A stretch of DNA of 8,782 bases, from contig SXUH01000366.1 in the NCBI GenBank assembly GCA_005791855.1, positions 1-8,782 on the forward strand. The letters run 5' to 3'. Each line of letters begins with the position of its first letter. Position 1 is the stretch's first letter. The DNA is from Bdellovibrionales bacterium. Lineage in GTDB: Bacteria; Bdellovibrionota; Bacteriovoracia; Bacteriovoracales; Bacteriovoracaceae. A program made the position numbers and the translations under genes. The notes under the pieces were generated by a model that was not told where the DNA came from, made no database searches, and saw only the letters and a program-made list of their open reading frames with translations. This document shows positions 1 to 5,244 of the stretch, in pieces.

Positions 1-2
1 AC

Positions 3-275
3 ACGGGTTCGGCGAGCTGGATGTACCGAGCGGCGCTGGAGAGCATCCTCGGCTTCGAGGTGGAAGGCAAGCGGTTCCGGGTGAAGCCGAAGATCCCCCA
101 CGGCTGGCGGGAGTTCGAGCTCACCTACCGACGGGACGACTCCGTCTACCGGATCCTCGTGTGCCGGTCCCACGACCACACCCCGGGGCTCGAGGTCGAC
201 GGCAAGCGGATCGACGGAGACTGGATCCCGGTGGCCCAGGACGGGCGGGAGCATTCGATCAAGGTGCTGCTCTAG
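3..275 (+). CDS. C-terminal end of GH94-family cyclic beta-glucan synthase/phosphorylase (partial)
   Basis: The gene is cut by the left edge; about 90 C-terminal residues are visible. The frame opens with TGSASWMYRAALESILGF, which matches the conserved TGSAGWMYR-ALEWILG segment near the end of GH94 enzymes. It continues with the usual 'P-IP--W--FE--YR' pattern (KIPHGWREFELTYR) and ends at TAG 273-275. In NdvB-type cyclic beta-1,2-glucan synthases this GH94 module acts as a phosphorylase that sets glucan chain length; related stand-alone GH94 enzymes phosphorolyse cellobiose- or chitobiose-like sugars. Only the C-terminal part is here, so I cannot tell a multidomain membrane synthase from a stand-alone phosphorylase. 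The internal ATG at 21 lies inside the conserved motif and is not a start. The gene converges on doxX, and the two stop codons share CTAG. Confidence 0.82.
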   Translation, partial: TGSASWMYRAALESILGFEVEGKRFRVKPKIPHGWREFELTYRRDDSVYRILVCRSHDHTPGLEVDGKRIDGDWIPVAQDGREHSIKVLL

Positions 276-700
276 GAGGTTTTCTTTCCGTGGACGAGCG
301 AGTCCACGGAAAACTTCCCGGCGCCGCGGATGACGAACACCAGGTAGATCACGAGGTAGGTGATCGCCAGCTCCTTGGCCTTGAAGGGGTCGTTGATGTG
401 CTTGCCGAAGGCCGCCACCACCATGGTGCAGATGAGGAAGAAGGCCGCGGGCCTGGTGAGGAAGCCCACGCACAGGAGGATCCCGCCGAAGAACTCGGTG
501 AGGGCCGCGAGCCACGCCATGAAGTTCGGGAGCGGCAGCCCCAGGTCCCCCACGCCGGCGATGAAGGGCTCCGAGGGCGGGAGCTTCCCAAGGCCGTGGG
601 CGAGGGCCATGGAAAGGCCCGCGAAGATCCGCAGGACGGTGAGGCCCAGTTCGTTGGCCGCGGTGGATTCGTGAGTGACCTTGAAGAGGAATCTTTTCAT
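272..700 (-). CDS. DoxX family integral membrane protein
   Basis: This is a 142-residue protein from ATG at 700. It has about four hydrophobic helices, roughly residues 17-36, 61-81, 82-100 and 108-126. It carries DoxX family hallmarks: an early helix ending in HGLGKL, the acidic-Gly segment EFFGGILLCVGFLTRPAA, and a final helix followed by G-GKFSVDSL. DoxX proteins are small inner-membrane proteins of loosely defined function, linked to quinone/thiosulfate or redox-stress chemistry; nothing here narrows that. An in-frame TTG at 736 would add 12 residues, but that TTG is the first triplet of a -35 box (TTGACG), so I prefer ATG 700. No Shine-Dalgarno precedes ATG 700, consistent with a leaderless message. 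The gene lies 36 nt downstream of the STAS gene and may also be read through from it. Confidence 0.85.
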   Translation of the reverse strand: MKRFLFKVTHESTAANELGLTVLRIFAGLSMALAHGLGKLPPSEPFIAGVGDLGLPLPNFMAWLAALTEFFGGILLCVGFLTRPAAFFLICTMVVAAFGKHINDPFKAKELAITYLVIYLVFVIRGAGKFSVDSLVHGKKTS

Positions 701-706
701 CCCTAG

Positions 707-736
707 ATCATAGGTGGCGGAGGCGATCCCCGTCAA
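707..736 (-). promoter_or_regulatory. Sigma-70-like promoter for leaderless doxX mRNA
   Basis: Read on the minus strand, TTGACG (736-731) is a 5/6 match to the -35 consensus. An 18-nt spacer follows, then TATGAT (712-707), a 5/6 match to the -10 consensus. Exactly six bases (706-701) lie between the -10 box and ATG 700, so normal start-site spacing places +1 at the A of the start codon. The -35 box begins directly after the STAS stop codon (TAG 739-737). No ribosome binding site precedes the ATG, as expected for a leaderless transcript. Confidence 0.6.
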
Positions 737-1096
737 CTAGGCGGCCGGGGTCCGCGACTTCTGCACGACCTCTTCCAGAGACCTGCGGAGCTCCCCGACC
801 CGGACGATGCCCTTGGCGATCAGCTGCTGCCGGAGTTCATTCCCAAGGCCCACGAGGTAGAGCTCGACCCGCTTCTTCCGGATCTCCTGCTGGAGGATGG
901 TGAGGTCCCGGAAGACCGTCTGGTCGATGGACGGGACGTCGTTGAAGAACAGGATGAAGGTCTTGGACCGGCTGCTCAGAACCTCTTCCCTGCACGTCTG
1001 CAGCGGATCCCGCGCGTCCTTGGTGATCTTCCCGCTCAGGGTGATGACCTCGAAGCCGAACTTCGAAGTGATCTTCCAGTCGAAATGCTTTTCCAT
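737..1096 (-). CDS. Stand-alone STAS-domain protein (anti-sigma factor antagonist-like)
   Basis: This 119-residue protein consists almost wholly of one STAS fold: an N-terminal beta hairpin (FGFEVITLSGKIT, about 13-25), a helix, a strand FILFFNDV (47-54), the signature loop SIDQTVFRDL (56-65), a helix, and strand VELYLVGL (77-84). Family members such as SpoIIAA and RsbV bind anti-sigma kinases and are switched by phosphorylation of a Ser in a D-S-[ST]-G loop. Here that loop reads D58-Q59-T60-V61: the phospho-acceptor position is Thr and the following Gly is lost, so phospho-control may be altered. No anti-sigma factor or kinase of the RsbW type is in the window. ATG 1096 is supported by GAGG six bases upstream and a TATAAT promoter. 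The gene precedes doxX on the same strand. Confidence 0.8.
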   Translation of the reverse strand: MEKHFDWKITSKFGFEVITLSGKITKDARDPLQTCREEVLSSRSKTFILFFNDVPSIDQTVFRDLTILQQEIRKKRVELYLVGLGNELRQQLIAKGIVRVGELRRSLEEVVQKSRTPAA

Positions 1097-1118
1097 ATAA
1101 AACCTCGCTAGTGGAAGG

Positions 1119-1124
1119 ATTATA
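1119..1124 (-). promoter_or_regulatory. -10 box of the STAS gene promoter
   Basis: The minus strand reads a perfect TATAAT here. The expected +1 is near 1112, leaving a leader of about 16 nt that contains the GAGG Shine-Dalgarno before ATG 1096. The -35 region (1142-1147, TAAAAA at 17-nt spacing) matches the consensus poorly, so an activator may be needed. Confidence 0.6.
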
Positions 1125-1151
1125 GTGAAGATTCGGCTGGGTTTTTAAATG

Positions 1152-1177
1152 TGTGTTTCCATGTCGCGGGAAACACA
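1152..1177 (-). promoter_or_regulatory. 9-bp inverted repeat upstream of the STAS promoter (possible operator)
   Basis: The plus strand has TGTGTTTCC (1152-1160) and GGAAACACA (1169-1177), perfect inverted arms separated by 8 bp. The repeat sits immediately upstream of the weak -35 region of the STAS promoter, where a dimeric activator usually binds. No U-tract follows directly on either strand, so an operator fits better than a terminator. The regulator is unknown. Confidence 0.45.
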
Positions 1178-1219
1178 ATTAAGAAGACTTTTTTAATACT
1201 TTCGCCTCAGATTTTTGGC

Positions 1220-1248
1220 AAAAGAAAGGCCCTCTTAAGAGAGCCTTT
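1220..1248 (-). terminator. Rho-independent terminator for the 1277-1621 gene
   Basis: A near-perfect 24-nt palindrome (1225-1248) gives a 12-pair stem with one G-T wobble; read on the minus strand its arms are AAAGGCTCTCTT and AAGAGGGCCTTT. CTTTT follows the 3' arm on that strand. It begins 28 nt after the TAA at 1277-1279 and separates this gene from the STAS promoter. The opposite side is also T-rich, so some bidirectional activity is possible. Confidence 0.6.
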
Positions 1249-1276
1249 ATATATGATTTTACGACTATTACTTAAT

Positions 1277-1621
1277 TTATTTTCCGTCGCGCTTGCCCCG
1301 GTTGGTTTTGTTGAAGACGGCGGCGTCGGTGTTGAGGGATCCCTTGCCCTTGTAGGCCGAGCCCTTGTGACTGTCCGGCGCTCCGGAGGCCCTCATCTTC
1401 TGCTGCTTGGAGTTCACGCTTGGGACGTCTTTGACGGCCTTCTTCGCCCGCGCCTTCGGCTGCGGCTTCTCCGTCGCGGCGGTTTTCTTCTCCATCCGCG
1501 GGGCGAGGCCAGTCTCTTCTTTCTTATCCTGGGCCGCCTGGCGCTCGAGGGACTTCTTTATCATCTCGTATGTGACTTTGATTTTTCCGAAGACGTTACT
1601 GAGTTGCTCTTGGTAGTTCAT
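1277..1621 (-). CDS. Small, basic, Lys/Ala-rich protein, probably mostly disordered; function unknown
   Basis: I do not recognise this 114-residue protein. Residues 1-30 (MNYQEQLSNVFGKIKVTYEM...) could form an amphipathic helix. The rest is low in hydrophobics and rich in Lys, Ala, Arg, Ser and Gly, with KPQPKARAKKAVKD and a C-terminal KGKGSLN...NRGKRDGK, a composition typical of disordered nucleic-acid-binding tails. No signal peptide or Cys is present. ATG 1621 is chosen because AAGGAG lies five bases upstream; the frame extends to a TTG at 1675, but that start has no good Shine-Dalgarno. The Shine-Dalgarno itself lies in a potential hairpin. The gene is divergent from sulP and closed by its own terminator, so it is probably monocistronic. 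A nucleoid- or RNA-associated role is only a guess from charge. Confidence 0.65.
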   Translation of the reverse strand: MNYQEQLSNVFGKIKVTYEMIKKSLERQAAQDKKEETGLAPRMEKKTAATEKPQPKARAKKAVKDVPSVNSKQQKMRASGAPDSHKGSAYKGKGSLNTDAAVFNKTNRGKRDGK

Positions 1622-1625
1622 TGGG

Positions 1626-1646
1626 ACTCCTTGGTTTAGAAGGAGT
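1626..1646 (-). promoter_or_regulatory. Hairpin that can mask the ribosome binding site of the basic-protein gene
   Basis: In the minus-strand mRNA, ACUCCUU (1646-1640), a 7-nt loop (1639-1633) and AAGGAGU (1632-1626) form a perfect 7-bp stem. The 3' arm is the Shine-Dalgarno of ATG 1621, so folding would occlude initiation. Three of the seven pairs are G-C, so the stem is moderate and could melt. This works only if transcription starts upstream of 1646; a candidate promoter TTGAAA-N17-AAGAAT close by would start within or after the first arm. Confidence 0.4.
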
Positions 1647-1688
1647 ATTCTTGAGGGGATTGAACGATCTTTCAATTTTAGAAATCCT

Positions 1689-1734
1689 TTAGAAAATTGC
1701 GCCCATCGCTGAAAAATTATCAGCTTAGAAAATT
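1689..1734. repeat. TTAGAAAATT direct repeat in the divergent intergenic region
   Basis: TTAGAAAATT occurs at 1689-1698 and 1725-1734, 36 bp apart, between the basic-protein gene and sulP. Between the copies is a 5-bp inverted repeat, GCTGA (1708-1712) and TCAGC (1720-1724). The second copy is itself inside GCTTA...TAAGC (1723-1738). Spacing near whole helical turns suggests protein sites on one face of the DNA, but the sequence is A/T-rich and chance is not excluded. Confidence 0.35.
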
Positions 1735-1760
1735 AAGCCTTTTTAACACACATTAATTTC

Positions 1761-1798
1761 TTTTAACATGTTGAAATCACTGCATTTTCAGGCATTAT
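1761..1798 (+). promoter_or_regulatory. Candidate sulP promoter with a palindrome over its -35 box
   Basis: TTGAAA (1771-1776), a 16-nt spacer and CATTAT (1793-1798) form a plausible sigma-70-type promoter with +1 near 1805, giving a leader of about 20 nt before ATG 1826. The -35 box is the right part of an imperfect palindrome TTTTAACATGTTGAAA (1761-1776) centred on AACATGTT, which could be an operator that blocks polymerase. Confidence 0.45.
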
Positions 1799-1825
1799 GT
1801 TCCGAAAAAGATAAAAAGGAACTTT

Positions 1826-3361
1826 ATGAGAAAGATGAGCTTCTCCAAGGTCGATCTGAGTGCAGGTTTCTCCGTGGCCCTCGTGGCCCTCCCACTTTCA
1901 ATCGGGATCGCACTGGCATCCGGAGCTCCGGCATCGGCGGGGCTCATCGCGGCCATCGTCGGAGGCCTCGTCGGTTCGTGGCTCGGCGGCTGCCAGGTTA
2001 CCATCAACGGCCCGGCGGCGGGATTGATCGTCATCGTCCTGGACGCGATCTTGGAACTGGGTCACGGGGATAACCTTGCCGGCTTCAGAGGAATGCTCGC
2101 GGCGAGCGTGGTCGCGGGCTTTCTGCAGATCCTCTTCGGAGCTCTCAAACTCGGGAGGAAGGGAACCGCGTTCCCCGTGAGCGTGATCCACGGGATGATG
2201 GCGGCGATCGGCCTGATCATCCTTGCCAAGCAGACCCACCTCCTCCTCGGGCACGTGCCACACGCGAAGAATCCCATCATGCTCTTCGCGGAACTGCCCG
2301 AAGCGGTGCTGGACATCAAGCCACTGAACTTCCTCGTCGGAGTATTCTCTCTCCTCATCCTCGTGCTCTGGCCCCGGATTGATAATCCGGTCACGAAGAG
2401 GCTCCCCGCACCATTGGTCGCGGTGGTCATAGGCTCGGGCCTTGCGGCGTTCCTCGGCTTCGAGGAGAAGGCACTCCTGAGCATTCCCGCCGATCTCGGC
2501 AGCTGGGTCATCACCCCGGACTTCTCCGTGATGAGCACCTTCGCTGGCTGGAAGGCGTCCCTCTCGCTCGCCATGGTCGCCTCCCTCGAAACCGTCCTCA
2601 GTGCCGCGGCCGTGGACAAGATCGATCCCCAGCGCCGGAGCAGCGACCTCGACCGGGACCTCTTCTCTAAGGGCGTGTGTAACATGCTCAGCGCGAGCGT
2701 GGGCGGGCTACCGATGATCGCGGAGATCGTCCGGAGCTCCGCCAACGTCACCTACGGCGCCCGTACCTGGCTCTCGAACTTCACCCACGGGGCGGTGATC
2801 CTCTCGGCCGTGATCCTCTTCCCCACCACCCTGACCCGCATCCCCCTCGCCGCCCTCGCGGCGATCCTCGTCCTCGTGGGAAGTCGCCTAGGAAGCCCGA
2901 AGCACTTCCTCCACGCCAAGAAGGTGGGCCTTGACAACCTCTCCGGCTTCGTCGTGACTCTGGTGATGACCCTCGCGGTGGACCTCCTGGTGGGGATCTT
3001 CGCCGGCGCCGTGGTCCAGTTCCTCGTCGAGCTCTGGCTCGGGCTGAAGCTCAAGGACATCACGAGCGCAGAATACGAGACTTCCGTGGCGAACAAGACG
3101 ACGGTCTTCTCCGTGAAGAGCGCGCTGACCTTCAGCAACTTCCTCGGCATCAAAGAGAAGATCGCATCGTTGAGAAGAGACGGCACGGACGTCAAGATCG
3201 AGCTCTTAGAGTGCGAGTACATCGACCACAGCGTGATGGATCAGATCGAAGAGCTGAAGCATGACTTCGAGCGGAATCACCTCCACCTTGATGTGGAACT
3301 TTCCGAGAAGCATCGCGCGCTAGGGAGCGATCCCCTCTCCGCGAAGAAAAAAATATCCTGA
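1826..3361 (+). CDS. SulP/SLC26-family inorganic anion transporter with C-terminal STAS-like domain
   Basis: This 511-residue inner-membrane protein is of usual length for bacterial SulP carriers. About residues 10-410 are a run of hydrophobic helices. Family signatures are ALPLSIGIALASG (21-33), the substrate-site segment QVTINGPAAGLIVIV (57-71), LSLAMVASLETVLSAAAVD (246-264) and SVGGLPMIAEIVRSSANV (291-308). This subfamily is often annotated as sulfate or bicarbonate carriers; the ion cannot be read from the sequence, and no carbonic anhydrase or sulfur gene is adjacent. Residues about 422-500 form a shortened STAS domain with IDHSVMDQIEEL (466-477) instead of the classical DSSG loop, followed by RALGSDPLSAKKK, as is typical of this subfamily. 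ATG 1826 has AAGGA five to six bases upstream; ATG 1835 is possible but lacks that spacing. The gene appears monocistronic, since the next gene has its own leader. Confidence 0.9.
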   Translation: MRKMSFSKVDLSAGFSVALVALPLSIGIALASGAPASAGLIAAIVGGLVGSWLGGCQVTINGPAAGLIVIVLDAILELGHGDNLAGFRGMLAASVVAGFLQILFGALKLGRKGTAFPVSVIHGMMAAIGLIILAKQTHLLLGHVPHAKNPIMLFAELPEAVLDIKPLNFLVGVFSLLILVLWPRIDNPVTKRLPAPLVAVVIGSGLAAFLGFEEKALLSIPADLGSWVITPDFSVMSTFAGWKASLSLAMVASLETVLSAAAVDKIDPQRRSSDLDRDLFSKGVCNMLSASVGGLPMIAEIVRSSANVTYGARTWLSNFTHGAVILSAVILFPTTLTRIPLAALAAILVLVGSRLGSPKHFLHAKKVGLDNLSGFVVTLVMTLAVDLLVGIFAGAVVQFLVELWLGLKLKDITSAEYETSVANKTTVFSVKSALTFSNFLGIKEKIASLRRDGTDVKIELLECEYIDHSVMDQIEELKHDFERNHLHLDVELSEKHRALGSDPLSAKKKIS

Positions 3362-3447
3362 GCGTCAGATAGCCCGGAGAGACAAATTGGACATCGGCTT
3401 CCGCGGTTCGGGTCACATTGCCTCGGTCGGACTCAATATACCGTCGT

Positions 3448-3453
3448 TATAGT
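3448..3453 (+). promoter_or_regulatory. Candidate -10 box for the nucleotidyltransferase operon
   Basis: TATAGT matches the -10 consensus at 5/6 and lies in a small A/T-rich patch after sulP. No good -35 box is found at 16-18 nt (GGTCGG at 17). Expected +1 is near 3460, so the roughly 32-nt leader would contain the whole hairpin at 3470-3491. The rest of the 130-bp gap after sulP shows no clear terminator or gene. Confidence 0.35.
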
Positions 3454-3469
3454 TTGGCCCTCAACTTGA

Positions 3470-3491
3470 AGGACCTCTTTACGGAGGTCCT
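3470..3491 (+). promoter_or_regulatory. Hairpin sequestering the Shine-Dalgarno of the nucleotidyltransferase gene
   Basis: AGGACCTC (3470-3477) and GAGGTCCT (3484-3491) are perfectly complementary, giving an 8-bp stem with a 6-nt loop (3478-3483) that ends at the base before ATG 3492. The 3' arm contains most of GGAGGT, the only Shine-Dalgarno. In the folded state ribosome loading should be blocked. With five G-C pairs this is a stable stem, so an opening event (protein, ligand, heat or an upstream ribosome) would be expected to control the operon. Confidence 0.55.
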
Positions 3492-4481
3492 ATGGGATTC
3501 AATAAAAAATTGACTCGAGAGGAAGAACTTGCCCAGGCCAGTCTGGATTACCACGATCACAACCTCACCGAACTGCCGGTGATCAACAAGGTCATGTTCG
3601 CTGCCATCGACGCCGTCGAGGAAAGCGGGATCCCCTACGCCCTCATCGGAGGAGTGGCGGTCAAAAGCCTCGGACGGACGCGGGTGACTCACGACGTGGA
3701 TCTCTTCGTGAGGCCCGACGACGCGGACCGGGTGCTCGAGGTTCTGGAGAAGAAGGGCTTCCACACGCAAAAGCGCGACCCCTTCTGGCTCTACAAGGCC
3801 TGGCAGGATGAGATCCTGGTCGACGTGATCTTCAAGTCCACCGGGGACATCTACTTCGACGAAGAGGTCCGCGCCCACGTGCGCCGGGTTCCCTACCTCG
3901 GAAGGTACGTCAACGCCATCAGCCCGGAGGACCTCATCATCATCAAGGCGGCCGCCCACCAGGAGAACAATCCGCACCACTGGCACGACGCCCTCGCGGT
4001 CCTGAAGCAGGGGAACATCGACTGGGACTACCTCCTCCGGCGCGCGAAGAACGCCCCGAGGCGGATCCTCTCGCTCCTGATCTACGGGCAGTCCAACGAC
4101 GTCGCCGTCCCGAACGAAGTCATCCAGAAGCTCTACCGCATCCTCTTCGAAGCCCCCGCCCACGTCACCGAGCCCGTGGTCCATCCCTACCGGGAGGACA
4201 CGTTCAAGCTGAACGACGTCTCCGAACAGGTGACCGAGTCGCCGATCTACATCAAGGGCCGGATCATGGAGGCCCTCACCACCGACGAGCGCATCGCCGA
4301 GCACGACATCAAGGTCTACGTGACCGACTCCTCCGTGCTCGCCAAGGGGGAGGTCTTCACCGAAGAGCAGCGGGAAGCGGTGGACGAGGTGATCGGGAAG
4401 ATCGCCACCAACTGCGACGTCAAGAACCACGTGAACGTGAGAGTGCTGAAGGCACCTGAGGGAAGCGAGGCGATCAAATGA
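3492..4481 (+). CDS. Nucleotidyltransferase with C-terminal BON domain (unusual fusion)
   Basis: This 329-residue soluble protein has two recognisable parts. Residues about 33-200 are a minimal nucleotidyltransferase (NTase) fold: ALIGGVAVKSLGRTRVTHDVDLFV (50-73) supplies the GG motif and the D68-x-D70 metal pair, and ILVDVIF (108-114) supplies a likely third carboxylate, D111. SPEDLIIIKAAAHQ and the helices that follow resemble AbiEii/DUF6036-type NTases. Residues about 250-318 fit a BON domain: GRIMEALTTDERI, then IKVYVTDSSVLAKGEV, then EAVDEVIGKIATNCDVKNHVNV. BON domains usually occur in exported proteins and bind membranes or ligands, yet no signal peptide is present here. Such NTases transfer a nucleotide to a protein, RNA or small molecule; the target is unknown. 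ATG 3492 follows GGAGGT closely (3-4 nt). The gene overlaps the phosphoesterase gene by ATGA. No classic partner antitoxin (AbiEi) is beside it. Confidence 0.82.
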   Translation: MGFNKKLTREEELAQASLDYHDHNLTELPVINKVMFAAIDAVEESGIPYALIGGVAVKSLGRTRVTHDVDLFVRPDDADRVLEVLEKKGFHTQKRDPFWLYKAWQDEILVDVIFKSTGDIYFDEEVRAHVRRVPYLGRYVNAISPEDLIIIKAAAHQENNPHHWHDALAVLKQGNIDWDYLLRRAKNAPRRILSLLIYGQSNDVAVPNEVIQKLYRILFEAPAHVTEPVVHPYREDTFKLNDVSEQVTESPIYIKGRIMEALTTDERIAEHDIKVYVTDSSVLAKGEVFTEEQREAVDEVIGKIATNCDVKNHVNVRVLKAPEGSEAIK

Positions 4482-5236
4482 TTAGGATTGCGGCCGCGGG
4501 CGACGTACACTTCGATAGGAAATCACACAACCGACTGAGCCAGCACTTCGGGGGCCTCGAGGACAAGGCCGACATTTTTCTCCTCGCCGGCGACCTGACG
4601 CAGACGGGCCATCCGGAGGAGATGAAGGTCCTCGCCGAGGACCTGCGCAAGTGTCCCATTCCGGTGGTGGCCGTGCTCGGGAACCACGACTACCATGTGG
4701 ACCAGGTCGAGACCGTGACCCGGATCCTGCAGGACGCGGGGGTCACCGTGCTCGAGGGCAACTCCGTCATCCTCACCGTCGGCGGCCACCGCGTGGGGAT
4801 CGCCGGTGCCAAGGGCTTCGGCGGCGGCTTCGTCGGCGCCTGCGGCGGGGACTTCGGCGAGCCGGAGATGAAGGCCTTCATGCGGCACTCGAAGCAGCAC
4901 GCGCGGCTCCTCGAGGGCACGATCAAGGAGATGGACACGGACTACAAGATCGTCCTCCTCCACTACTCTCCCACCACGCAGACCCTCATGGGAGAGAAGA
5001 AGGAGATCTACCCGTTCCTCGGGTGCTACTACCTCGCCGAGGCCATCGACTACGGCAAGGCGGACATCGCCTTCCACGGCCACGCCCACGGAGGGGTGGA
5101 GAAGGGCGAGACCCCCGGCGGGATCCCCGTGCGGAACGTCGCCCAGCCCGTGATCCGGCACGCGTTCAACATCTACACGCTGGAAAAGCCCGTCGAGGCC
5201 CACCACCAGGGTGAGCGGGCCCTGAGCCTGAGCTAG
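4478..5236 (+). CDS. Calcineurin-like metallophosphoesterase
   Basis: This 252-residue cytoplasmic enzyme carries all five metal-binding blocks of the calcineurin-like superfamily in order: GDVHF (D9, H11), AGDLTQTG (D39), LGNHDYH (N69, H70), LLHYSP (H162) and HGHAHGG (H202, H204). Length and layout fit a single-domain bacterial phosphodiesterase or phosphatase with a dinuclear metal centre. Substrates in this family range from cyclic nucleotides and nucleotide polyphosphates to phosphodiesters, and cannot be assigned here. A Gly-rich insert (KGFGGGFVGACGGDFGEPEM, about 112-131) follows the fourth strand. The ATG lies inside the stop codon of the nucleotidyltransferase gene (ATGA 4478-4481), with GAGG seven bases upstream, so the two are translationally coupled and probably act on a common pathway. 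That coupling suggests a writer/eraser pair for a nucleotide mark, which is inference. Confidence 0.88.
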   Translation: MIRIAAAGDVHFDRKSHNRLSQHFGGLEDKADIFLLAGDLTQTGHPEEMKVLAEDLRKCPIPVVAVLGNHDYHVDQVETVTRILQDAGVTVLEGNSVILTVGGHRVGIAGAKGFGGGFVGACGGDFGEPEMKAFMRHSKQHARLLEGTIKEMDTDYKIVLLHYSPTTQTLMGEKKEIYPFLGCYYLAEAIDYGKADIAFHGHAHGGVEKGETPGGIPVRNVAQPVIRHAFNIYTLEKPVEAHHQGERALSLS

Positions 5237-5244
5237 ATCCGCCC

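Noticed and set aside
701..736. TTG start at 736 for doxX, adding 12 residues
   Set aside because: The TTG is part of a near-consensus -35 box, has no Shine-Dalgarno, and the added residues are not typical of DoxX N-termini.
1152..1177. Inverted repeat read as a transcription terminator
   Set aside because: No U-tract directly follows either arm, and the minus-strand gene upstream already has a better terminator at 1220-1248.
1622..1675. TTG start at 1675 for the basic protein
   Set aside because: ATG 1621 has AAGGAG at ideal spacing; the TTG has no good ribosome binding site.
2374..2390. Inverted repeat CCGGATT-GAT-AATCCGG inside sulP
   Set aside because: It lies in the middle of coding sequence for a cytoplasmic loop, with no U-tract or promoter; short G+C-rich dyads are expected by chance.
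3447..4430. Minus-strand frame (327 codons) opposite the nucleotidyltransferase
   Set aside because: It has shadow composition and no recognisable domain, while the plus strand has catalytic motifs, a Shine-Dalgarno and ATGA coupling.
3492..5236. Classic AbiE-type toxin-antitoxin pair
   Set aside because: The NTase resembles the AbiEii group, but the neighbour is a metallophosphoesterase rather than an AbiEi-type winged-helix antitoxin, and the NTase carries a BON domain.
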